A DNA stretch of 64,000 nucleotides from Comamonas koreensis (GTDB lineage Bacteria; Pseudomonadota; Gammaproteobacteria; Burkholderiales; Burkholderiaceae_C): the NCBI RefSeq assembly GCF_014076495.1, contig NZ_CP043575.1, positions 3,782,001-3,846,000 of the forward strand, in the 5' to 3' direction. A program made the translations under genes and the position numbers. Under the pieces are notes generated by a model. It did not search any database. It was not told the DNA's origin and was given only the letters and a program-made list of their open reading frames with translations. Positions 8,795-16,972 of this stretch are shown piece by piece (position 1 is the stretch's first letter; each line of letters opens with the position of its first letter).

Positions 8795-9790
8795 TCAGTT
8801 GGGCTCAATGCCGGCCTGCTTGATGACGTTGCCCCACTTCTCGCTCTCCTGCGCGATAAAGCTATCGAACTGCTCGGCGCTCTGTGGTGCCAGCTCCATG
8901 CCCAGCGATTCCAGCTTGGTCCTGACATCGGGCTGCGCGAGGATCTGCGCAATATCGGCCGACAGCTTGTGCAGCACAGGCGCCGGCGTCTTGGCCGGCG
9001 CCACCAAGCCAAACCAGGTGCCCACGTTGTAGTGGGGCAGTTGCGCCGCTTCGGCCACGGTCGGCAGATCGGGCGAAGCGCTGGAGCGCTTGGCGGTGGT
9101 GACGGCCAGCGCGCGCAGCTTGCCGCTTTTGACATGGGGGATTGCGAGCGCCGAGGTCAGCGGCATCATGTTGACCCTGCCGGAGAGCAGGTCGTTCAAG
9201 GCCTCGGACTGGCCTTTGTAGGGCACATGCGCGAGCGCGATATGGGCCTCTTGCGCCAGCAGCTCGCCCGACAGGTGGTTGGAGGTGCCCAGGCCGGCAG
9301 TGGCATAGGTCAAAGGCGGATCGCTCTTCTTGGCCAGCGCGACGAACTCGGCCATGGTCTTGGCCGGCAGGCTGGGGTGCACGACGATGATATTGGGCAC
9401 ATAGCCAAAGCCGGCAATCGCCTTGAAGTCGCGCACGGGGCTCCAGCTGATGCTCTTTTGCAGCGCGGGTGCCACCGCATGGCTGGGGCTGACCGCCAGC
9501 AGGGTGTAGCCATCAGGCGCCGATTTGGCGACATAGTCGGTGCCAATGGAGCCGCCCGCGCCCGTCTTGTTCTCGACGATAAAGGGCTTGCCATACTGGG
9601 TTGAGAGCTTGTCGCTGATGATGCGCGCAACCGAATCGACCACCCCGCCCGCCGAGAACGGCACGATGACCTTGACCGGCTTGCTGGGATAGCCTTCTGC
9701 CTGGGGCTGCGCCTGCGCAAGCGCAGTTACGGCCAGACTGCACGCCAGCAAGGCGCGCGCCGCATGGGCAAGGGATGGGATGGTCTGCAT
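8795..9790 (-). CDS. Bug-family tripartite tricarboxylate transporter receptor
   Basis: This 331-residue secreted solute receptor is of the Bug/TctC family. The signal peptide covers roughly residues 1-28 and ends near ALAQAQ. The mature start YPSKPVKVIVPFSAGGVVDS is the family hallmark, and NKTGAGGSIGTDYVAKS contributes the ligand-binding loop. Bug receptors bind carboxylic acids for TctAB-type permeases, but no tctA or tctB is present here, as is common for these widely expanded receptors. It is followed after 2 bp by the nitronate monooxygenase gene. Confidence 0.92.
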   Translation of the reverse strand: MQTIPSLAHAARALLACSLAVTALAQAQPQAEGYPSKPVKVIVPFSAGGVVDSVARIISDKLSTQYGKPFIVENKTGAGGSIGTDYVAKSAPDGYTLLAVSPSHAVAPALQKSISWSPVRDFKAIAGFGYVPNIIVVHPSLPAKTMAEFVALAKKSDPPLTYATAGLGTSNHLSGELLAQEAHIALAHVPYKGQSEALNDLLSGRVNMMPLTSALAIPHVKSGKLRALAVTTAKRSSASPDLPTVAEAAQLPHYNVGTWFGLVAPAKTPAPVLHKLSADIAQILAQPDVRTKLESLGMELAPQSAEQFDSFIAQESEKWGNVIKQAGIEPN

Positions 9791-9874
9791 GGCTTTGTCT
9801 CCTGAGAAGGGTGGATTGCGCTTTTGTTGGTCTGCGCTTGTTCTTATCTCGATACGCGTCGCGGTAATGGGCGG

Positions 9875-11029
9875 CTAGGTGTTCAGTGCCGCCATCGTGC
9901 GTTTGGCGATATTGGTGATGTGGACCTGGCTCGTGCCTTCATAGAGCCGGAACAGGCGCACATCGCGGTAGAAGCGCTCGGCCACATTGCCGGCCACATA
10001 GCCGCTGCCGCCAAAGATCTGCACGGCCCGGTCGGCCACACGGCCGCAGGTCTCGGAGGCAAAGAGCTTGCACATGGAGGCTTCCATGGTCACGTCCTGG
10101 CCATCGTCGCGCTTGCGGGCGGTCTCCAGCACCAGTGCGCGGGCGGCATGTACCTCGGTATTGCTTTCGGCAATCAGCTGCTGCACCAACTGGAACTCGC
10201 TGATCGGCTGGCCAAACTGCTGGCGGCGCTGCGCTTGCAGGGCCATCTCCTGCACCAGGCGGATGGCGGGGCCCACGCAGAGACCGGCCAGGTTGATCCG
10301 CTGCTTGTTGAGGGCGCGCATCGCTGTGCGAAAGCCCTTGCCCTCCAGACCACCAACGATGGCGCTTTCATGCACGCGCACCTGGTCCAGCACCACCTCA
10401 CCGACGGGCGAGCCATGCTGGCCCATCTTGCGCATCGCAGGTGGTGTGGACAGCCCGGGCGTGCCGCGTTCGATCAGAAAGGCGCTGATGCCGTTGGCGC
10501 CCTTGCTGCCGGGCTCGGACCGGGCAAACACGGTGAACAGGTTGGCAATCGGCGCATTGGTGATAAAGCACTTGCGCCCGCTGATCACAAAATGCGCACC
10601 ATCGCGCACAGCGGTGGTCCGCAGCGCGGTGGCGTCCGAGCCAGCTTCGGGCTCGGTCAGCGCAAAGCAGCCGGTCACTTCGCCGCTGGCCAGCAGCGGC
10701 AGGTATTGGCGTTTCTGCGCTTCGGTGCCATCGACCACCAGCGACTCCGACGCAATGCCGGTGTTGCCGCCAAAGCGCGCCCGGAAAGCGGTCGCTACCT
10801 GCGAGACCTCGATATTGACCAGCGCCAGCTCCTCGGTCGTCAGGCCCGCGCCGCCATAGGCCTCGGGGATGCTGTGGCCAAACAGGCCCAGCTCGCGCAT
10901 GCGCTGCACCACCGGCTCGGGGATCAGGTCCTGCGCATCGACCTGCACCTCGATCGGCTGGCATTCGTTGCGCAAAAAAACACGCAGCTCGGCCAGCATG
11001 GCTTCAAACGTCTGGGGGTCTCGGATCAT
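9875..11029 (-). CDS. Acyl-CoA dehydrogenase
   Basis: This 384-residue flavoprotein introduces the alpha-beta double bond into an acyl-CoA. It has the N-terminal helical domain, the FAD-binding CFALTEPEAGSDATAL motif and the C-terminal YEGTSQVHITNI segment that contains the usual FAD contact region. QIFGGSGYVAGN precedes it. I chose the ATG at 11029, reached by an AAGAAAG ribosome-binding stretch, because the family fold starts with IRDPQTFEAML; an upstream start adds unrelated sequence. The IclR gene lies upstream on the same strand. Together with the CoA-transferase this suggests a small acyl-CoA catabolic unit. Confidence 0.9.
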   Translation of the reverse strand: MIRDPQTFEAMLAELRVFLRNECQPIEVQVDAQDLIPEPVVQRMRELGLFGHSIPEAYGGAGLTTEELALVNIEVSQVATAFRARFGGNTGIASESLVVDGTEAQKRQYLPLLASGEVTGCFALTEPEAGSDATALRTTAVRDGAHFVISGRKCFITNAPIANLFTVFARSEPGSKGANGISAFLIERGTPGLSTPPAMRKMGQHGSPVGEVVLDQVRVHESAIVGGLEGKGFRTAMRALNKQRINLAGLCVGPAIRLVQEMALQAQRRQQFGQPISEFQLVQQLIAESNTEVHAARALVLETARKRDDGQDVTMEASMCKLFASETCGRVADRAVQIFGGSGYVAGNVAERFYRDVRLFRLYEGTSQVHITNIAKRTMAALNT

Positions 11030-11078
11030 CACGCTTCTTTCTTGGGGGTGGTGGCCTGGCGCCGGCGGCAGGGCTTGG

Positions 11079-11918
11079 CTAGCGCATGCCCAGCGCCAGC
11101 TCCAGTTGAAAAACGGCATCTTTCAGCAACGGTGCCACCTCGCGGCTGAGCTGGTTCCTGGATGCCCGGTGGGTGGACAAGGTGCAGTTCAGCGCGACGG
11201 GCAAGCCGCCCAGGTGGGTGCGCACCGGCACGGCAATCGCATGGATCTCCTTGCGCCAGTCGCCCTTGGAGTGGCAGTAGCCCTCTTCTTGGAAGCGCAC
11301 TACATCGGCCTGCCAGTGGGGCAGTTGGGCCTCGTACTCGGTACGGTCCTTGACCCGGAGGTAATTGAGGATGGCGCGCTGCTCGGCCGCCGGGCAGGCC
11401 AGGATCAGCGCCCGGCCGATGGCGCTGGACAGCAGCGGGCGGGTGGAGCCGATATCGGGCAGGTGCTGGTTGGTGGAATCGGCCCGCACCGAGTCGATAT
11501 AGACCACCTGGTCGCGGTCGCGCACCCCCATGTTGACGGTGCAGCCAGTGCTGCGCGCCAGCGACTCCATCAGCGGCTTGGCCGCCTGGCGCACGGCCAT
11601 GCTGGCCAGCAGCGGGTGGCCCAGCGACAGCACGCCCGGGCCCAGCCGGTACTTTTGCAGCTGGCCATCTCGGCTCAGATAGCCCAGCAAGGTGAGCGTA
11701 TAGGTCAGCCGTGAGACGGTGGGCTTGGGCAGGCCGGTGCGGTCGGCAATCTCCCGGTTGCCCAGCACCGGGCTGGCCGGCGTGAACGCGCGCAGCACCT
11801 CCAGACCGCGCGCCAGGTTCATCGAGAACTGGCGGTCTTGCGTGAGGTCATGGGGGCTGACAAGCCCGGGCAGAGGGATGGTGTGCACGGCAGGTTTGGC
11901 GGTGGTTCGTGTGGTCAT
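11079..11918 (-). CDS. IclR-family transcriptional regulator
   Basis: This 279-residue regulator has an N-terminal winged HTH (about 30-95, with IADRTGLPKPTVSRLTYTL as the recognition region) and a C-terminal IclR effector domain with SSAIGRALILA and AIAVPVRTHLGG. It is divergent from the CaiB-type CoA-transferase gene and sits before the acyl-CoA dehydrogenase gene, so these are its likely targets. The start is not certain: ATG at 11918 was preferred to a TTG at 11945. A palindromic GTTTCGCTTAGCGAAAC at about 11961-11977 in the divergent promoter is a plausible operator. Confidence 0.88.
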   Translation of the reverse strand: MTTRTTAKPAVHTIPLPGLVSPHDLTQDRQFSMNLARGLEVLRAFTPASPVLGNREIADRTGLPKPTVSRLTYTLTLLGYLSRDGQLQKYRLGPGVLSLGHPLLASMAVRQAAKPLMESLARSTGCTVNMGVRDRDQVVYIDSVRADSTNQHLPDIGSTRPLLSSAIGRALILACPAAEQRAILNYLRVKDRTEYEAQLPHWQADVVRFQEEGYCHSKGDWRKEIHAIAVPVRTHLGGLPVALNCTLSTHRASRNQLSREVAPLLKDAVFQLELALGMR

Positions 11919-11960
11919 GATTGGGCGGCGGCCTTTCCAGGTCAATCGTTTGAGCCGAGT

Positions 11961-11977
11961 GTTTCGCTAAGCGAAAC
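11961..11977. promoter_or_regulatory. Candidate IclR operator
   Basis: GTTTCGCTAAGCGAAAC is a nearly perfect palindrome (arms GTTTCGCT and AGCGAAAC around one central base). It lies in the 127-bp gap between the divergent iclR-type and CoA-transferase genes. IclR proteins bind palindromes of this size. Binding is inferred. Confidence 0.6.
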
Positions 11978-12045
11978 ATGCTATTGCAGCTGCCCATCCG
12001 CTGTGGGACAAAGCGGCTATTGCGCTTACTGCACGAAGAGTTTTC

Positions 12046-13263
12046 ATGACCCACCACAAGACCAAGACCAACCCGGGCTCGCTGGCCGGCGTACGCATTC
12101 TGGACATGGCCACGGTGCTGGCTGCGCCCAGTGGCGCGACCATGTGCGCCGACCATGGCGCCGATGTCGTCAAGCTGGAGCTGCCCGATGGCAACGATGC
12201 GCTGCGCCACATGCAGCCCATCAAGGATGGATCGCCGCTGTGGTGGAAGGTGGCGAACCGGGGCAAGCGCGGCATCACCTTGGATGTGCGCAAGCCGCAG
12301 GGGCGCGAGCTGCTGCTGGCCATGCTGGCGCAGTTCGATGTGCTGGTGGAGAACTTTCGCACCGGCAGCCTGGACCGCTGGGGCCTGGATATTGCCACCC
12401 TGCACCGCGCCAATCCGCGCCTTATCGTGGTGCGCCTGACCGGCTTTGGCCAGACGGGGCCCTACAGCGCCCGCGCCGGCTTTGCGCGGGTGTTTGAGGC
12501 GATGAGCGGCTTCACCAACCTGACCGCACCTGCAGGTGGCGCGCCGATGCACAGCAACTACCCGATCGGCGATTCGGTCGCCGGCATCTTTTGCGCGTTC
12601 TCGATCGCTGCAGAAATGGCCCGCCTGCGTGCCGACCCCGAGGCGCTGGGCGTGGAGGTGGACCTGTCAGCCACCGAGGCGCTGTTCCGCATTCTGGACC
12701 CGCTGCCCGTCGAGCATGAACAGCTGGGCCTGGCCCGGCGCGGCGAAGGCAATCTGGCCACCTACACGGCGCCGTCCAACATGTACCGCAGTGCCGATGG
12801 CGTGTTCTTCTCGATGGTGGCGTCATCGCAGGCCGTCTGGCTGCGGCTGTGCAAGGCCATGGACAAGCCCCAGCTGGCAGACGACCCGCGCTTTGGCAGC
12901 CTGCCCCAGCGCGTGGCCCATGTGCATGCGCTCGATGCCATCGTCAGCGGCTGGTTTGCCGAGCATGGCTTTGTGCAGATCAGCCAGAAGCTGGAGGCCT
13001 GCGAGATTCCGTTCAGCAAGGTCTATGACATCGCCGATATCGAGGCGGACCCGCATTTTCAGGCGCGCGAGGCCATCATCCGCCTGGCCGATGCCGACCA
13101 TGGCAGCCTGCCTGCGCCCTGCATTGTTCCGCGCATCATCGGCCGCGACATGCCGGTGCCCCGAAGCGGCCCGGCACTGGGCGAGCACAACGCCGAGGTC
13201 TATGCCGCCTTCGGCATCTCGGCCGATGAACTGGCACAGCTGCGCGCGCAAGGCGTGGTCTGA
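12046..13263 (+). CDS. CaiB/BaiF-type family III CoA-transferase
   Basis: This 405-residue enzyme transfers CoA between an acyl-CoA donor and a carboxylic acid. The N-terminus LAGVRILDMATVLAAPSGA and the ADHGADVVKLE segment are typical. The family catalytic Asp is expected in the SVAGIFCAFSIAAEM region, where it usually follows a GD motif; here PIGDSVAGI carries the Asp. The gene is divergent from the IclR regulator. Downstream, after a structured repeat, is a medium-chain reductase of the AcuI/YhdH type, which suggests joint processing of a CoA ester. Confidence 0.9.
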   Translation: MTHHKTKTNPGSLAGVRILDMATVLAAPSGATMCADHGADVVKLELPDGNDALRHMQPIKDGSPLWWKVANRGKRGITLDVRKPQGRELLLAMLAQFDVLVENFRTGSLDRWGLDIATLHRANPRLIVVRLTGFGQTGPYSARAGFARVFEAMSGFTNLTAPAGGAPMHSNYPIGDSVAGIFCAFSIAAEMARLRADPEALGVEVDLSATEALFRILDPLPVEHEQLGLARRGEGNLATYTAPSNMYRSADGVFFSMVASSQAVWLRLCKAMDKPQLADDPRFGSLPQRVAHVHALDAIVSGWFAEHGFVQISQKLEACEIPFSKVYDIADIEADPHFQAREAIIRLADADHGSLPAPCIVPRIIGRDMPVPRSGPALGEHNAEVYAAFGISADELAQLRAQGVV

Positions 13264-13277
13264 CCGTATACCTCATT

Positions 13278-13400
13278 AGAGTCGCTAACACGACCCCGCA
13301 AACCGAAGGTTTGCGATTGAGACTAGGCGTCGAGCCGCAGGCAGTACAGTAGTACGACAAGGTTCGGCAACGACGTATCAAGGGTTGTGTTAGCGACTCT
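13278..13400. repeat. 123-bp inverted-repeat element with internal hairpin
   Basis: The ends are AGAGTCGCTAACAC and its exact reverse complement, and the match continues for about 19 bp with one mismatch. Inside, CGCAAACC-gaa-GGTTTGCG forms an 8-bp perfect hairpin (13297-13315), and a GTAC-rich stretch at about 13343-13355 is also self-complementary. No protein is encoded. The element fills nearly the whole gap between the CoA-transferase and the reductase genes and ends 3 bp before the reductase ribosome-binding site. It looks like a small non-autonomous or REP-like intergenic repeat. Confidence 0.75.
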
Positions 13401-13413
13401 TCAGGAGAACTGC

Positions 13414-14415
13414 ATGAACCGCTACCAGGCCATGGTCACGCGCAGCGCGGACCAAGCCATCCACTCCCAGATAGAGACCCTGCAGCGCGGCGAACTTGCG
13501 CCCGGCGAAGTGCTGGTCCAGGCCCACTATGCGGGCGTCAACTACAAGGACTGTTTGTCGCTGCATGGGGCCGCCAGGATCATCACGCAGTTTCCCCGGG
13601 TGGCAGGGATCGAGGTGGTGGGTGAAGTGCTTGAATCGCGCAGCGAGCAGTTCCGGCCCGGGGACATGGTGCTCAGCCATGGTTTCGGGCGCGGCATGGA
13701 TGTCGATGGTGGTTTTGCGGAGCTGGTGCAGGCCCCCGCCGAGCACCTGCAAGCCCTGCCCGCAGGCCTGAGCGCTGAGCAGGTCGCCATCCTCGGCGTG
13801 CCCGGCTTTACTGCGGCGATGGCGCTGGAGCGCTTTGAGGAGCTGGGCCTCCAGCCTGACAGCGGCCTGGTCGCCATCTCCGGCGCCGGCGGCGCCGTGG
13901 GCCGGCTGGCCATCCATATGCTGCACCGGGCCGGTTACCGCACCGCCGCGCTGACCCGCAACCTTGCCAACGAAACGGCACTGCGCGCGCTGGGCGCCAG
14001 CCAAGTGATCGACATCAGCCAGGTGGTGGATTCCAAGCGCCCCATCGAAAAGCCGCAGTTCGCTGCCGGCATCGACAACGTGGGCGGCGCGGTGCTGTCA
14101 TGGATGCTGCGGTCTCTGGCCGATGGCGGCCTGCTGGCCAGTGTGGGCAATGCCTCGGGCAACAGCTTTGACGGCAGCGTACTGCCCTTTATCATGCGCC
14201 GCGCCCAGATGTTCGGCATCGTCGCCAACGCCCCTTGGCCGCAGCGGCGCCGGCTGTGGGACAAGCTGGCGGGCGACTGGAAGCCGGACTTTGCCGCGCT
14301 GCAATCCGATGTGCACTTTATCGGGCTGGACGACCTGCTGGGGCATGCGGCGCGGCAGCTGGAGGGGGCGACGAGTGGGCGCACGGTGGTGCGGTTTGGG
14401 GCGGCGGCCGCATAG
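13414..14415 (+). CDS. YhdH/AcuI-type acryloyl-CoA reductase-like oxidoreductase
   Basis: This 333-residue zinc-free medium-chain dehydrogenase/reductase is of the YhdH/YhfP family. It has HYAGVNYKDCLSLHGA, GIEVVGEV and the NADP-binding ISGAGGAVGRLAIHML. Family members reduce acryloyl-CoA or quinone-like substrates with NADPH. An AGGAGAA ribosome-binding site 7 bp upstream of ATG 13414 decides the start; the alternative start inside the repeat element was rejected. It follows the CoA-transferase gene in the same direction. Confidence 0.85.
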   Translation: MNRYQAMVTRSADQAIHSQIETLQRGELAPGEVLVQAHYAGVNYKDCLSLHGAARIITQFPRVAGIEVVGEVLESRSEQFRPGDMVLSHGFGRGMDVDGGFAELVQAPAEHLQALPAGLSAEQVAILGVPGFTAAMALERFEELGLQPDSGLVAISGAGGAVGRLAIHMLHRAGYRTAALTRNLANETALRALGASQVIDISQVVDSKRPIEKPQFAAGIDNVGGAVLSWMLRSLADGGLLASVGNASGNSFDGSVLPFIMRRAQMFGIVANAPWPQRRRLWDKLAGDWKPDFAALQSDVHFIGLDDLLGHAARQLEGATSGRTVVRFGAAAA

Positions 14416-14469
14416 GCCAATACCGAGCCTCCGTAGAATGGCCGATTTCAGCGAGTGCTTGGATCTGCG

Positions 14470-14877
14470 ATGAGGGTGGTAGCGCGAAAGGTATTTCCGG
14501 ACATTCGACTCCCAGTTGGCGAGACCGATGTTTTTGACAACCGTCGCCACGCCGCATCGCTGGAAATCGTCGTGAAAAGTCTGGTGGACAACACCGTCGC
14601 TCTGCACATTTCGATCCCACATTACGAAGTGCTGCTGGAGACCGATGAAGGCAACCACAGCGCCTACTGGTGCAGCGGGCAATTCAAAGGCGGCATCGTC
14701 TTTGAAATTGCAGCGGGCGGCCTGCTCTCGCGGGAGCAGGCCATGCCAGGTTTACTGACATCGGCCGCGGCCCTTTTAGATGTTCACGAATGGTTTATCG
14801 CCACCAGCGGAATTTGCGTTTCGGTGGTTTCAACGACGCAGCCTTTTTGTCTCTTGAAGCCGCACGGCGCTAATTAA
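14470..14877 (+). CDS. Hypothetical protein
   Basis: This 135-residue protein is not recognised. It is soluble, with no signal peptide or membrane segment, and begins MRVVARKVFPDIRL. Alternating hydrophobic stretches such as ASLEIVVKSLVDNTVALHIS suggest a small alpha/beta domain. An in-frame GTG at 14455 is an alternative start, and no clear ribosome-binding site decides between them. Its end overlaps by 8 bp the convergent secreted-protein gene. Confidence 0.55.
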   Translation: MRVVARKVFPDIRLPVGETDVFDNRRHAASLEIVVKSLVDNTVALHISIPHYEVLLETDEGNHSAYWCSGQFKGGIVFEIAAGGLLSREQAMPGLLTSAAALLDVHEWFIATSGICVSVVSTTQPFCLLKPHGAN

Positions 14878-16477
14878 GCGGCACCTGGCCCAGGCCCACT
14901 AGATTGCCATAGCGGTCACGCAGACGGACGTAAGAGTTGGAAAGGGCAAACGCATCTTGCAGCTCGATCGGACCCGAGGAACCCGATGTACCCGTGGCAG
15001 TGGGCCACTGGCATTCGCCTCGCAGCATCTGCGTGTTGAACTGGCACCGCACGGAGCCATCGTCATTGGTCACAAACTCACCCTCTCTGCGATTGAGGGT
15101 GACGGTCAAAGGCCTTCCGGCATACGACAAGCCCGGAAAATACCACTCACCAAACAACTGGTCTTCCAGTGTCTGCCAGGGCTGCAGAGGCAAGCGGCGC
15201 ATCCGTTTGGCGGACTCTCCCGGGAATTGCACCATCGCCTCTGCCAAGCTGCCAGCCGGCATGCCATACCCACCCGTGCGGCCGGAAACCTGTACCATGA
15301 CCTCGCCTTCGTCCCGTACCAGCTCGCCACTGGACGCGGCACCGCCTACGCTGCGGCCACCCCGGTACTGTTGCAAGCTAAATCGGGCGCTGCTGACATC
15401 TCTCAATTCTGGATCGGGTGCGAAGTCGCCCACCCCCATAGCGAAAGTCGGCTGTCCATCGGCCCGGTAAGCAAATACCTGCATGACCATTTTTCCGCCC
15501 TGCACATCCAGGCTCACGCCACGCCCAGGCTTGCCCGTCAGCTCATCGTCCATCACCCAGGTGCCATTGCTGGGCTGGTAGGCAGGCCGCTGCGCATAGC
15601 CAAAAGTGCCTGGCATAAACGATTCAAGCCCATTGGCGCAGCAGCCGACGATGACACCCCCGCTGTATGGATAATCCGCGCGCGTATTGATGCCCAATAA
15701 CTGCAATGGCGCAGCACCTTCGGCTTGCAGGCTGACGGCGCCAGCAACTTGAGCGCCCAAGAGGCGGAACTGCGCCTCTTTCACCACGGGTGCTTGCCCA
15801 GCATCTGCAGCATTTGCAGCAACGCAGCGGATGCTGTCGCTTGGCGTAGTGAGGCTGCACTCCAGCGTCTCGCTCGTTTGGCCATCGGATAGCGTCAGAC
15901 GCATGGGTTCGGTGGGACTGGTCTTGAGCATCGCAAACCAGCTTTTCTCGACCTGGCCCTGCGCATTCAATCCAAACCAACGCGCCATCCTTGAAGAAGT
16001 CTTCCACTGCTCAGTCTGGTAATAGGCGGCATCTGGCGCGGTAAAAATAAAGCGCTCGATGTCCTTTGCTGGTTCGCCAGGCAGCTGCATGGTTCCCTGC
16101 AAGCCATTGCGAAAGCTGAGCTTCACATCGCCAATGCTTTTGTCTTCTTGCGCATCGCGCGGCTCGCTGCCAAAACTGCGGCCTCCTTGGTAGCGCAGCA
16201 GCGGGGCTGTGACGGTGTCGCCCTCCATCTGTCCCGTGGCAGCGTAGAAAGTAGCATCGCCATTTTTCTCGTAGCCAAATACCTGCATAAAGAAAGTATT
16301 GCCCTGCACATCAATGGCAAAACCTCGGCCTGGTTTGCCATCTACTTCATCGCTGATGACCCAGGTGCCTGCCTGTGGCGTAAAACTGCGTGCTGCCCAG
16401 TTGGGAGATAGGGACAGACCCAGTGCAGATACTGCGAGAATGGATGCCAGCTTTGGAATGCGCGTTTGGTGTGCCAC
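14870..16477 (-). CDS. Secreted protein with two copies of a GTW/GKPGRG domain
   Basis: This 535-residue exported protein is of unknown function. A GTG start with GGGAGATAAA upstream and a signal peptide of about 30 residues ending near WAA are visible. Two copies of one domain follow, at about residues 34-145 (AGTWVISDEVDGKPGRGFAI ... QGGRSFG ... LPGEPAKDIERF) and about 290-420 (NGTWVMDDELTGKPGRGVSL ... YRGGRSVGG ... FPGESAKRM). The same domain occurs once in the protein at 34254-35114. I do not know a named family for it. The pattern suggests a beta-rich surface or periplasmic domain. Confidence 0.7.
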   Translation of the reverse strand: MAHQTRIPKLASILAVSALGLSLSPNWAARSFTPQAGTWVISDEVDGKPGRGFAIDVQGNTFFMQVFGYEKNGDATFYAATGQMEGDTVTAPLLRYQGGRSFGSEPRDAQEDKSIGDVKLSFRNGLQGTMQLPGEPAKDIERFIFTAPDAAYYQTEQWKTSSRMARWFGLNAQGQVEKSWFAMLKTSPTEPMRLTLSDGQTSETLECSLTTPSDSIRCVAANAADAGQAPVVKEAQFRLLGAQVAGAVSLQAEGAAPLQLLGINTRADYPYSGGVIVGCCANGLESFMPGTFGYAQRPAYQPSNGTWVMDDELTGKPGRGVSLDVQGGKMVMQVFAYRADGQPTFAMGVGDFAPDPELRDVSSARFSLQQYRGGRSVGGAASSGELVRDEGEVMVQVSGRTGGYGMPAGSLAEAMVQFPGESAKRMRRLPLQPWQTLEDQLFGEWYFPGLSYAGRPLTVTLNRREGEFVTNDDGSVRCQFNTQMLRGECQWPTATGTSGSSGPIELQDAFALSNSYVRLRDRYGNLVGLGQVPLN

Positions 16478-16506
16478 TTTATCTCCCTGGATTGAATCAT
16501 TTTCAG

Positions 16507-16851
16507 ATGCACGTCATTTGTACTTATCACCTGGATGCCAGCGATGCGGACGAAGCTGGATTCCATGAATACCATTATGAGTATTACATCTTCCAATTCT
16601 CTGAAGGCGAAGAAAGTTTCTTTGCGCGCAGCTATACCGATGAGCCCCATAGGGCGCACTTTCTCAATGCAGAAAAAGCCGGTCGATCACGACCATTGAC
16701 GACCAAGGATTCAGGCGCACCACTTTTCCTGGAAGCACAGGCCTATTTAAGGCAGGCGGGGAAAACCGAGCTGAGCTGGCTCAGCGGTAAAGGCAATGGT
16801 TATGAGCCGCTGCAAAACCCGGTGATTCAGGACCCCATCAAACAGCGCTGA
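16507..16851 (+). CDS. Hypothetical protein
   Basis: This 114-residue soluble protein is not recognised. It begins MHVICTYHLDASDADEAGFH and is rich in aromatic residues (HEYHYEYYIFQF) in the first third. It is divergent from the secreted GTW-domain gene with only 29 bp between the starts. No strong ribosome-binding site is visible, and an upstream in-frame start would run into the divergent gene. Confidence 0.5.
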   Translation: MHVICTYHLDASDADEAGFHEYHYEYYIFQFSEGEESFFARSYTDEPHRAHFLNAEKAGRSRPLTTKDSGAPLFLEAQAYLRQAGKTELSWLSGKGNGYEPLQNPVIQDPIKQR

Positions 16852-16927
16852 TGCCTTCGCAAGCACACAAAGACCAGCACAAATCGCCGGTTGCAGATAA
16901 GCGATACCGACGTTTGGCGGCCCTGGT

Positions 16928-16962
16928 GGGTGCGCCGATTCAAAGCGATGGATGGCGCACCC
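16928..16962. terminator. Hairpin between convergent genes
   Basis: A 9-bp perfect stem, GGGTGCGCC / GGCGCACCC, with a 17-base loop lies between the convergent hypothetical gene and fecR. It is placed as a bidirectional terminator but has no T-run. Confidence 0.4.
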
Positions 16963-16972
16963 AGCACCCCGA

